A stretch of DNA of 12,177 bases from an uncultured Prevotellaceae bacterium (GTDB taxonomy: Bacteria; Bacteroidota; Bacteroidia; Bacteroidales; Bacteroidaceae): positions 1-12,177 of the forward strand of contig CALAVF010000061.1 in NCBI GenBank assembly GCA_937892315.1, in the 5' to 3' direction. Every line of letters begins with the position of its first letter. Position 1 is the stretch's first letter. The notes beneath the pieces were generated by a model. The model was not told where the DNA came from and searched no databases. It was given only the letters and a program-made list of their open reading frames with translations. Below, piece after piece: positions 1 to 7,038 of the stretch. The position numbers were made by a program, and so were the translations under genes.

Positions 1-1155
1 TCTCTGCCACAGTACATCTATGCTGTGAAGGACAACGGTCTCTACATCAACCTGTTCAATTCCAACACGGTCAACGTGAAGGTGGGCAAGCAGAACGTCA
101 CACTCTCTCAGCAGACCAACTATCCTTGGAACGGCGATGTCACCCTCAAGATTGACAACGGTGCAGGCAAGTACGCCCTCAACATCCGCATCCCCGGATG
201 GGTCAAGGGCGAAGTCGTGCCCAGCAACCTCTACACTTACGCCGACGGCAAGCGTCTCGGCTACACCGTCAAGGTGAACGGCCAAGAAGTGAAGAGCGAC
301 CTTCAGCAGGGTTACTTTGTCATCGACCGCCAGTGGAAGAAAGGTGACAAGGTGGACATCCACTTCGACATGGAACCACGCATCGTGCGTGCCAACGGAC
401 AGGTGGCAGCCGACAAGGGCCGCGTATCTGTTGAGCGTGGACCTATCGTTTACTGTGCAGAATGGCCTGACAACCAGTGCGATGTGCTCTCCGTCCTCAT
501 CAATCAGGAGCCTCAATTCCAACTCGGCAACAAGGAAATCATGAACACCAACGTTCAGACCCTCACCACCGACGCTCAAACCCTCAATTTCGACAAGCAG
601 GGCAAACTCCAGACCTCCGACGAGCGACTCGTCCTCATCCCATACTATGCTTGGGCACATCGTGGTCCTGGCAAAATGACCGTGTGGATTCCACAAGACC
701 TCAACGCCACCACCCCTGCCCTGCCAGCCTCCATCGCATCGCAGAGCAAGGTGACAGCCAGCAACCGTCGTCTCCCTGCCCTCTCAGCCATCAACGACCG
801 CCTCGTTCCTGCTGACGAGAACGACCGCTCCGTGCCATACACCCATTGGTGGCCTGCCAAGAACTCCACCGAGTGGCTTGCCTACGACTTTGTACAGCCA
901 GAGACCGTCAGCACCTCTACCGTTTATTGGTTCGACGATGGTCCTTGGGGCGGTTGCCGTGTTCCCGACAGTTGGAAACTCTACTACAAGACCGAAGCAG
1001 GCGAGTGGGCAGAAGTGAAGAACGCCACAGGCTATGGCACCGTCAAGGGAGCCGCCAACATCGTCAACTTCGACCCCGTCAAGACCACCAGCATGAAACT
1101 CGAAATCGTCCAAGGCGACTATTCCGCAGGTGTCTTTGAGTGGAGCGTGAAATGA
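1..1155 (+). CDS. GH127 family glycoside hydrolase (DUF1680), C-terminal part, 5' end outside window
   Basis: The frame is open from base 1 and ends in TGA at 1153-1155, so 384 residues of a longer protein are visible. Family traits seen: the YIYA...NGLYINLF start (residues 6-18), RIPGW (about 62-66), GPIVYCAE (about 147-154) and a WAHRGPGKMTVWIP block (about 217-230), all typical of the beta-sandwich half of GH127 enzymes. The last 140 residues or so (ASNRRLPA, WFDDGPWGG, WKLYYK, FEWSVK) look like a galactose-binding/discoidin-like beta-sandwich. Known for the family: zinc-dependent retaining hydrolases using a Cys nucleophile, mostly beta-L-arabinofuranosidases, with some acting on other rare sugars of plant polysaccharides. 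The catalytic Glu and Cys cluster lies upstream of the window, so activity cannot be judged. GTG at 25 is internal, not the start. The protein is probably periplasmic, but the signal peptide is not visible. Confidence 0.9.
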   Translation, partial: SLPQYIYAVKDNGLYINLFNSNTVNVKVGKQNVTLSQQTNYPWNGDVTLKIDNGAGKYALNIRIPGWVKGEVVPSNLYTYADGKRLGYTVKVNGQEVKSDLQQGYFVIDRQWKKGDKVDIHFDMEPRIVRANGQVAADKGRVSVERGPIVYCAEWPDNQCDVLSVLINQEPQFQLGNKEIMNTNVQTLTTDAQTLNFDKQGKLQTSDERLVLIPYYAWAHRGPGKMTVWIPQDLNATTPALPASIASQSKVTASNRRLPALSAINDRLVPADENDRSVPYTHWWPAKNSTEWLAYDFVQPETVSTSTVYWFDDGPWGGCRVPDSWKLYYKTEAGEWAEVKNATGYGTVKGAANIVNFDPVKTTSMKLEIVQGDYSAGVFEWSVK

Positions 1156-1270
1156 AAATGATTGGGTATCATTTTCGTTTCAGGCTGGGATGGAAGTAGT
1201 TTTGTGCGAGGCAAGGAACGAAGCCGAAGCGGAAAACGAACGTACATCGGGGGAAGTGAAATGAAAATGA
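1147..1270 (+). repeat. 15-bp direct repeat flanking a 94-bp insert at the GH127 stop codon
   Basis: The 15-mer gtgaaatgaaaatga occurs at 1147-1161 (containing the GH127 stop) and again at 1256-1270. An inverted partner, atcattttcgttt, lies at 1168-1180 and can pair with 1150-1162 (12 Watson-Crick pairs and one G-U, 5-nt loop). The arrangement fits a 109-bp duplication or a small insertion that regenerated the gene end. A 24-codon reading frame (1190-1264) ends in the second copy with the same GTG AAA TGA codons as GH127. Confidence 0.7.
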
Positions 1271-1290
1271 CAGAATACATATTTATATAT

Positions 1291-1318
1291 AAAAAGGCAG
1301 GATAATCCTGCCTTTTTT
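1291..1318 (+). terminator. Rho-independent terminator after GH127
   Basis: A perfect 12-bp stem, aaaaaggcagga (1291-1302) with tcctgccttttt (1306-1317), encloses a 3-nt loop taa, and the 3' arm ends in a run of six T. It lies 135 nt after the GH127 stop. Because the stem is A5/T5-flanked it could also work on the opposite strand. It separates GH127 transcription from the operon that follows. Confidence 0.9.
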
Positions 1319-1339
1319 ATTTCCCCCAACTTATAGGTG

Positions 1340-1411
1340 CTCGATACGTATTAATTCATGTACCCGTATTGAATGAATACAATTCCTCGACACGAATTGA
1401 TACGTATCGAG
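1340..1411. repeat. 72-bp imperfect palindrome upstream of the SusC operon
   Basis: Arms 1340-1361 and 1390-1411 match in inverted orientation at 20 of 22 positions (one further G-U pair in RNA, one mismatch). The 28-bp spacer holds a second small stem, gtatt (1366-1370) with aatac (1376-1380). The right arm contains the perfect palindrome gatacgtatc (1399-1408) and the left arm a one-base variant of it. It lies after the terminator and about 130 bp before the promoter. It could be a REP/MITE-like element, a regulator-binding site or a structured RNA; nothing in the sequence decides among these. Confidence 0.75.
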
Positions 1412-1542
1412 GTAACGACAAGGTATAAAAAAGAAAAAGGGGGCGTTTTGTTATCTTTTGAATAGAAAATTGGTATTTTCAAACAAAAAATGAAACCTTT
1501 GGCACTGCCGAAGGTACTTACACTCGGAAAAAAACAAAAATA

Positions 1543-1575
1543 TTTGCTTTTTTCTCTCGCTTAATCGTACCTTTG
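1543..1575 (+). promoter_or_regulatory. Bacteroidota-type promoter of the SusC operon
   Basis: A -33 element TTTG at 1543-1546 and a -7 element TACCTTTG at 1568-1575 (consensus TAnnTTTG) are separated by 21 bp, matching the sigma-ABfr promoter pattern of Bacteroidota. Transcription would start near 1580-1585, leaving a leader of about 20-25 nt, AT-rich and without a Shine-Dalgarno site, before ATG 1606. Confidence 0.8.
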
Positions 1576-1605
1576 CACCCAAATAATAACTAATTATAAC
1601 CTCTT

Positions 1606-4600
1606 ATGATAAAAAAACTTGTACAAAGCAAATGTTTTGCTTTGGTGGCGATGGGGTTGGCAATGGGTGGCAGACTATGTGCCCAGGACGAACAACCTAC
1701 ATCGGTGCCGATGCAAACGATGCAGGTCGCCAAGACCCCCAAAGGTCAGCAGGTGAATGTGGTGCTGCTGCAAGGTGTGGTGAAGGATGCACAAGGCGAG
1801 ACGCTGCCTGGGGCAAATGTATATGTGAGGGAGACGCAAGGCGGTGCGGTGGCTGACAGCGAGGGTAAGTTCACGGTGTCGCTTCCCCGAGGAAGAAAGG
1901 CGACGGTGGACTTCTCGTTTGTGGGCATGAAGACACAAACAAAAAGTTATGACGGCAAGCGGAACTACGTGAACCAGATGATTGTGCTGCAGGAAGACGG
2001 TATGCTGAGCGACGTGGTGGTGACGGGTCTTTTTGACTATAAATCTTCGACCTTCACAGGTTCTACGTCGTCCTACACACAGGAAGAACTGAAGACCGTG
2101 GGCAACTCGAACGTACTGAAAGTTATTCAATCGCTGGATCCTTCGTTCATTGTGGACATGAACAACATCAATGGCTCCAACCCGAACTACATGTCAGACA
2201 TCACCATTCGTGGCAATGCGTCGTTTGGCGGATTGCAGGGTGAATATAGCGGCAACCCCAACGCTCCGCTGTTCATCTTGGACGGCTTCGAAGCCACACA
2301 GCAGCAGATTTTCGACTTGGACATGAACCGTGTGAAGTCGGTAACGATTCTGAAGGACGGTGCGGCAAAGGCAATTTACGGTTCGAAGGCGAGCAACGGT
2401 GTGATTGTGGTGGAGACAATTCTGCCCGAGGCGGGACGTTTGCGTATCACTTATACGGGCGACCTGAATGTGGAGGCTCCCGACCTGACCTCGTATAACC
2501 TTTGCGATGCGGAGGAGAAGTTGGCGGTGGAGCAAAATGCGGGTCGGTACACATCTACGTCTCCTTACTATCAGGCTTTGCTCGACGAGCAGTATAACGA
2601 CATTGCCGCCAACATTGCTCGTGGCGTGAACACCTACTGGCTGAGTCAGCCATTGCGAACAAGTACGGGACAGAAGCATACGGCTTATCTGGAAGGTGGC
2701 ACGCAGGAAATGCGGTACTCGGCAAGCGTGATGTATAACAAGGTGTCGGGTGTGATGAAGCAATCGGGCAGACAAACCATCTCGGGCAACATCAACCTTT
2801 CCTATCGCTACAAGCAATGGATGTTCCGCAATTCGCTCTCTGTGACGGGAAACAAGGCTGACGACAGCCCTTACGGCTCGTTTGGCGACTATGTGACGGT
2901 GAACCCTTACTTCTCGCCGAAAGACGAGAACGGCAATGTGGTGAAGGTGCTGGGTACGTACACTTCACCAGGAGCGAACGGCAGCACTACAACGTATTAC
3001 AATCCGTTGTACAATGCAACCATCGGCACGAAAAACTTTTCGAAATATACGGAGGTTGTGGAGAATTTCTATCTGGAGTATCGTCCTTCGGAAGATTGGC
3101 GTTTCACGGCTCGTCTGGGTTACAACCACCAGAACAACAAGCGTGAGGATTTCTATCCTGGCGACCACACCCGATTCTACGACTGGACAGGCGACCGCTA
3201 CTTCCAAAGAGGTTCCTACTACATCAACAACGGCGAGACGAACAGCCTTTCGGTGGATGCCACTGCCCACTATTCACACACGTGGGACAAGCACTTGCTA
3301 TTGGCGAATGCCGCGTATTCACTGCAATCGGCAAGCAGTACGGCAGAAGGCATGACGGCATGGGGATTCCTGAACAACCACGTGGATTACATCACCTTTG
3401 CCAAGCAATATGCCGAAGGTGGTGCTCCTTCGGGCTCGGAGAGCAGGACTCGCTCGCTGGGTATCACCGCTGCCGCCAACTATTCTTACGATGAACGTTA
3501 TCTGCTCGACCTGAGTTTGCGTTTCAACGGTTCCTCCGTGTTTGGCAGTGACAACCGATGGGGAACATTCTGGAGTGTCGGCACAGGATGGAATTTGCAC
3601 AAGGAGCACTTTATGGAAGATGCTGACTGGCTGACACTGTGCAAGTTCCGTGTCACGTATGGCTTGACGGGTAACCAGAACTTCTCACCTTATCAGTCAA
3701 AAGCAACCTATAAATTCTACGATGCCATCATCTACGACAACATTTCGGGTGCCTATCTGATGGGAATGCCCAACAGCAACCTGAAGTGGCAACAGACGGG
3801 CGACTTCACCGTGGGTCTCGACTTAGGGCTGTGGAAGCGAGTGAACCTTCGCTTCGACTATTACGACAGCCGCACCCGCGATGCCCTCATCGCCATGTCC
3901 ATCCCCACCTCGACAGGTTTCACCAGTTATATGGAGAATCTGGGCAACGTGCAGAACCGTGGTGTGGAGGCGACAGCCAACTGGCGATTCTATCAGAAAG
4001 GGCAGTCGTTCATGAGTCTCACGGGTAGCATTGCCCACAATGTGAACAAGGTGACAAAAATCAACGATGCACTGAGTTCTTTCAATCGTGAGCAGGATGC
4101 GGAAAACACCACGTCGCCCATCATTCGCTACGAAGAAGGGCAATCGATGACAGCCATCTGGGCAGTACGTTCGTTGGGCATCGACCCAGCCACAGGACGT
4201 GAGATGTTCCTGAAGAAAGACGGCACGACGACCTACACCTACACCACCGACGACTACATCATCGCTGGCGACTCGAACCCGAAAGTGCACGGCACACTGG
4301 GCTTCAACGGAGAGTATCAAGGTATCGGCTTGAATCTCCTGTTCAGTTATCAGATGGGTGGAGACTACTACAACCAAACGCTCGTGGACAGAGTGGAGAA
4401 TGTGAACATTGCCAACAACGTTGACCGCCGTGTGTTCAGCGACACATGGAATGCAGCAGGCGATGTGGCTCTCTACAAGCACATCTCCAGTACACCCACC
4501 ACGACGTATGCTTCCACCCGTTTCGTACAGCGTAACAACATGCTCGACCTCACCAGCATTTCTGCCTACTACGACTTCAAGTACATGGCATGGCTGCAAC

Positions 4601-4734
4601 GAGCCAAACTGGAGCGTCTGCGTCTCACTTTCTACATGAACGACGTGTTCCACCTCTGTACTGTCAAAGCGGAACGAGGCCTCAACTATCCTTACGCCAG
4701 ATCATTCTCTTTCTCACTCACCGCAACATTCTAA
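1606..4734 (+). CDS. SusC/RagA-like TonB-linked outer-membrane transporter
   Basis: This 1042-residue protein has the full SusC architecture. A type I signal peptide ends near residue 26 (LCA/Q; no lipobox). A carboxypeptidase-regulatory-like domain spans about 53-130 (LQGVVKDAQGETLPGANVYV). A TonB box-like DVVVTG follows at 136-141, then the plug (about 145-275) with the family motif LKDGAAKAIYGSKASNGV at 249-266, and a long beta-barrel ending in the aromatic terminus FSFSLTATF expected for barrel assembly. Family knowledge: it imports oligomers or other bulky ligands across the outer membrane using TonB energy, with a SusD lipoprotein as lid. It is first in the operon, behind a strong promoter and 7 bp before the SusD gene. 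The length is normal. The substrate cannot be read from the sequence; no anti-sigma or STN domain is present. Confidence 0.95.
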   Translation: MIKKLVQSKCFALVAMGLAMGGRLCAQDEQPTSVPMQTMQVAKTPKGQQVNVVLLQGVVKDAQGETLPGANVYVRETQGGAVADSEGKFTVSLPRGRKATVDFSFVGMKTQTKSYDGKRNYVNQMIVLQEDGMLSDVVVTGLFDYKSSTFTGSTSSYTQEELKTVGNSNVLKVIQSLDPSFIVDMNNINGSNPNYMSDITIRGNASFGGLQGEYSGNPNAPLFILDGFEATQQQIFDLDMNRVKSVTILKDGAAKAIYGSKASNGVIVVETILPEAGRLRITYTGDLNVEAPDLTSYNLCDAEEKLAVEQNAGRYTSTSPYYQALLDEQYNDIAANIARGVNTYWLSQPLRTSTGQKHTAYLEGGTQEMRYSASVMYNKVSGVMKQSGRQTISGNINLSYRYKQWMFRNSLSVTGNKADDSPYGSFGDYVTVNPYFSPKDENGNVVKVLGTYTSPGANGSTTTYYNPLYNATIGTKNFSKYTEVVENFYLEYRPSEDWRFTARLGYNHQNNKREDFYPGDHTRFYDWTGDRYFQRGSYYINNGETNSLSVDATAHYSHTWDKHLLLANAAYSLQSASSTAEGMTAWGFLNNHVDYITFAKQYAEGGAPSGSESRTRSLGITAAANYSYDERYLLDLSLRFNGSSVFGSDNRWGTFWSVGTGWNLHKEHFMEDADWLTLCKFRVTYGLTGNQNFSPYQSKATYKFYDAIIYDNISGAYLMGMPNSNLKWQQTGDFTVGLDLGLWKRVNLRFDYYDSRTRDALIAMSIPTSTGFTSYMENLGNVQNRGVEATANWRFYQKGQSFMSLTGSIAHNVNKVTKINDALSSFNREQDAENTTSPIIRYEEGQSMTAIWAVRSLGIDPATGREMFLKKDGTTTYTYTTDDYIIAGDSNPKVHGTLGFNGEYQGIGLNLLFSYQMGGDYYNQTLVDRVENVNIANNVDRRVFSDTWNAAGDVALYKHISSTPTTTYASTRFVQRNNMLDLTSISAYYDFKYMAWLQRAKLERLRLTFYMNDVFHLCTVKAERGLNYPYARSFSFSLTATF

Positions 4735-4741
4735 AGTCAAC

Positions 4742-6169
4742 ATGAAATATTTACATTATATCACACTCATGGCTACAAGCCTCTTGTTGGGGGCTTGCAA
4801 CGACTGGCTTGACGTGCAGCCACGCTCTCAGGTGGAGGACACCGAACTGTTTGAGACGGAAAGCGGTTACAAAGAGGCTTTGGCGGGTGTTTACTCGTCG
4901 ATGGTATCCACCTCCACCTATACGAAAGAACTCACATACGGTTTCCTCGGTGTGTTGGGGCAGGAATGGGACTTCTACTATTCCGCCCAGTATGACGATG
5001 CCGCCGCTTACAACTACGATGCCGCCTACCCCACCAGTTCCATTCGCAACATTTGGGCAAACAGTTACAGCGGCATTGCCAATGTGAACAACCTTTTGGC
5101 TCACATCGACGACAATCCAAAACTCTTCTCGGCAGATAACCACGATGTCATCAAGGGCGAAGCGTTGGCACTCCGTGCTTTCCTGCATTTCGATCTGCTG
5201 CGATGCTTCGGTGTCAGTTATGCGGTCAACCCCAATCAGCCCTCCATCCCCTACAGCACCGCTCTCAGTTACAGGGTCTTTCCTCAGTTGACTGTGCATG
5301 AGGTGGCGGAGAAGGTGTTGGAAGACCTTTTGGCAGCCGAAGCCCTGCTGAAGACTTCCGACCCTATCGCAACAGACCGTGAAATCACCGAATCAGTGGA
5401 CAACGGCTATCTGCTCAATCGCCAACTGCATCTCAACTACTATGCGGTGAAAGGCATGGAGGCAAGGGTGTATATGTGGACAGGTGAATACGGCAAGGCT
5501 CTCGATGCCGCCAATGAGGTCATCAACTCCGGCAAGTTCCCTTGGGCAAGTGTCGCCAACCTGCAAGCGGGTTATGACCGCTGTATGGCAAACGAGCACC
5601 TCTTCGCCCTCAACAACCTCACCCTCACAGCCGACATTGCCGACCAGTTCTTTTCCGACGGCTCTCAGTACAGTTTTGCTGTCACTCGCGACCGCCTGCT
5701 CGACTACTTCGATAACGCCACACAGGATTATCGTTACACATTCCTCTTCAAGTCGGGTTCTGCCACTCATGCCAACAACCGCTACCTGATGAAGTATGAT
5801 GCTCCAAGCGGCAACAATCTATATTATATGTATAAGATGCCGCTCCTCCGTGTGTCGGAAATGTACCTCATCAAGAGCGAGGTGGAATATCGCAACGGCA
5901 ACACCGATGCAGCCAAGGCGACGTTGAACCGATTGCGTGTGGCTCGCAACCTCCCAGCACTCGACGAACTCCCCACAGACTACTATCTGGAACTGATTCG
6001 TGAGTACCGCCGCGAATTCCTTGGCGAAGGGCAACTCTTCTTCCTCTACAAACGCCTGAATCGCACCAACATTCTCTACTCTGGTGTGGATGCCGTGGCA
6101 GAAAAGGTGTACACCTTCCCGCTTCCGATTACAGAAAAAGAATCCGCACAACGTGAAGATAATAAATAA
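4742..6169 (+). CDS. SusD/RagB-like surface lipoprotein
   Basis: A 475-residue lipoprotein with lipobox LLGAC, lipidated at Cys19 and followed by NDWLDVQPRSQV, the classic SusD beginning. The helical TPR-like core shows the motif KGEALALRAFLHFDLLRCFG (138-157) and a later YLIKSEVEYRNGN helix pair. The C-terminal FPLPITEKE resembles the usual P-[IL]-P-x-x-E element of the family. Known role: ligand-binding lid that closes over the SusC barrel at the cell surface. It begins 7 bp after SusC, so the two are surely cotranscribed. Only about 12 residues follow the PLP motif, and they are charged (AQREDNK) instead of the common NP-x-L-x-QNPGY ending. At 475 residues it is at the short end for the family. 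Two cysteines remain in the mature chain besides the lipidated one. Confidence 0.95.
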   Translation: MKYLHYITLMATSLLLGACNDWLDVQPRSQVEDTELFETESGYKEALAGVYSSMVSTSTYTKELTYGFLGVLGQEWDFYYSAQYDDAAAYNYDAAYPTSSIRNIWANSYSGIANVNNLLAHIDDNPKLFSADNHDVIKGEALALRAFLHFDLLRCFGVSYAVNPNQPSIPYSTALSYRVFPQLTVHEVAEKVLEDLLAAEALLKTSDPIATDREITESVDNGYLLNRQLHLNYYAVKGMEARVYMWTGEYGKALDAANEVINSGKFPWASVANLQAGYDRCMANEHLFALNNLTLTADIADQFFSDGSQYSFAVTRDRLLDYFDNATQDYRYTFLFKSGSATHANNRYLMKYDAPSGNNLYYMYKMPLLRVSEMYLIKSEVEYRNGNTDAAKATLNRLRVARNLPALDELPTDYYLELIREYRREFLGEGQLFFLYKRLNRTNILYSGVDAVAEKVYTFPLPITEKESAQREDNK

Positions 6170-6170
6170 A

Positions 6171-6194
6171 GCCCCCTCCCCAAAGGGGGAGGGC
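6171..6194. repeat. GC-rich hairpin between the SusD and DUF4843 genes, copy 1 of an inverted repeat
   Basis: Directly after the SusD stop, ccctcccc (6174-6181) pairs perfectly with ggggaggg (6186-6193) around the loop aaag. No T-run follows, so it is not a normal terminator; it may stabilise or attenuate the polycistronic mRNA. Its right part, aaagggggagggc (6182-6194), is the exact reverse complement of 6286-6298 within the next gene, and gcgttagcc occurs at both 6202-6210 and 6280-6288. Confidence 0.75.
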
Positions 6195-6243
6195 ATTCGC
6201 AGCGTTAGCCACACCCTAAATTTTTCACTAATACATCAATAGA

Positions 6244-7026
6244 ATGAAGAGACAACTTAAACATATTTGTACGTGGATTGCGTTAGCCCTCCCCCTTTTG
6301 GGGCTGGGGGGCTGTTCCAAAGACAATATTTCCTCCTACGACACCACGCTCACAGCCCTCAACATCTGGGTAGGAAATGCGGCTGGAGTCGTTTACGAAT
6401 CAACCACCTACAACTATTCCTATGCCTACGAGGAGGGCAGCGTCACCTTCTATGCACAAATCAGCGGAATGCCAGCCGACCACGACCGCACGTTCCGCCT
6501 GGAGGCATACGGAGGCGACTACGACCAAATGAGCAGCACCATCCGCACTGAAGAATACGTGATTCCGGCAGGAGAAATCGGCGGCACCTACAAGGTCTAT
6601 TTCAACACCCAGCAACTTGCCGACCCCACACTCTTCACCACTCGCGACGGCAGCGTCAATTTCCGAGTGGTCGGCAACGACGACTTTGCCATCGGCACAG
6701 AGAATCACCAGACCTTTACAGTCATTCTGAAGAACTATCTTGCCAAGCCCGACAACTGGGACGAAGCCAACTATCCCCGCGTGCCCCTCTCCCGCTACTT
6801 CGGCATCTACAGCCGAGTCAAGTACCAGTTCATGATTGAGCACCTCGGGCTCATCGACTTCGAAATCAACTATAACACCCAAACTGCTTACGACGAGGAA
6901 ACGAACGTCGTCTCTGCCGTTTATGCCGTCTATCTGCAGCAAGTCATGCAACGTGCTCTGAACGAGTATAACGCCACGCACGACACGCCGCTGACTGATG
7001 AGTTTGGCACTCCTGTAACCTTCTAA
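6244..7026 (+). CDS. DUF4843 family lipoprotein
   Basis: A 260-residue predicted lipoprotein. The signal peptide has a hydrophobic core and lipobox LGGC with lipidation at Cys24, followed by SKDN; the early acidic residue is compatible with export to the cell surface in Bacteroidota. The body reads as beta-sandwich: GSVTFYAQISGMPADHDRTFRLEA (about 65-88), YVIPAGEIGGTYKVYF (105-120), NFRVVGNDDFAIG (139-151). The C-terminal part carries YPRVPLSRYFGIYSRVKYQFMIEHLG (177-202). This pattern and its place after SusCD fit DUF4843, a family of unknown function. The start is 74 bp after SusD, a wider gap than its neighbours have, and follows a GC-rich hairpin. Codons 13-23 are repeat-like DNA. The mature chain has no cysteine other than the lipidated one. 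Inference: an accessory surface subunit of the SusCD complex. Confidence 0.85.
   Translation: MKRQLKHICTWIALALPLLGLGGCSKDNISSYDTTLTALNIWVGNAAGVVYESTTYNYSYAYEEGSVTFYAQISGMPADHDRTFRLEAYGGDYDQMSSTIRTEEYVIPAGEIGGTYKVYFNTQQLADPTLFTTRDGSVNFRVVGNDDFAIGTENHQTFTVILKNYLAKPDNWDEANYPRVPLSRYFGIYSRVKYQFMIEHLGLIDFEINYNTQTAYDEETNVVSAVYAVYLQQVMQRALNEYNATHDTPLTDEFGTPVTF
6286..6312. repeat. Inverted copy 2 of the GC-rich repeat, inside the DUF4843 signal peptide
   Basis: Bases 6286-6298 (gccctcccccttt) are the exact reverse complement of 6182-6194, and 6300-6312 approximately mirrors 6171-6181. The segment is read in frame as ALPLLGLGG, the hydrophobic core and lipobox up to the residue before Cys24. The two copies could pair in the mRNA with the start codon at 6244 inside the loop. 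Confidence 0.7.
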
Positions 7027-7038
7027 CCGCACTACACG

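Larger units (their letters stand above)
1156..1605. other. 450-bp intergenic region between GH127 and the SusC operon
   Basis: No convincing gene is seen on either strand. In order it holds the repeat-bounded insert after GH127 (to 1270), a strong terminator (1291-1318), an inverted repeat of 72 bp (1340-1411), an A/T-rich stretch with a small hairpin gaaaat-tggt-attttc (1465-1480), and the promoter of the SusC operon (1543-1575) with a short AT-rich leader. Confidence 0.8.

Noticed and set aside
1150..1180. Second terminator overlapping the GH127 stop codon
   Set aside because: The 13-bp A/T-rich stem is real, but no T-run follows and a far better terminator lies at 1291-1318.
1340..1411. 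Invertible promoter switch of the Bacteroides type
   Set aside because: The spacer between the arms is only 28 bp, holds no TTTG/TAnnTTTG promoter, no recombinase gene is in view, and the real promoter lies outside the arms.
3823..4653. Long - strand open frame (276 codons) opposite the SusC gene
   Set aside because: It is a shadow of SusC: His/Val/Cys-rich composition, no recognisable domain, and the + strand gene is certain.
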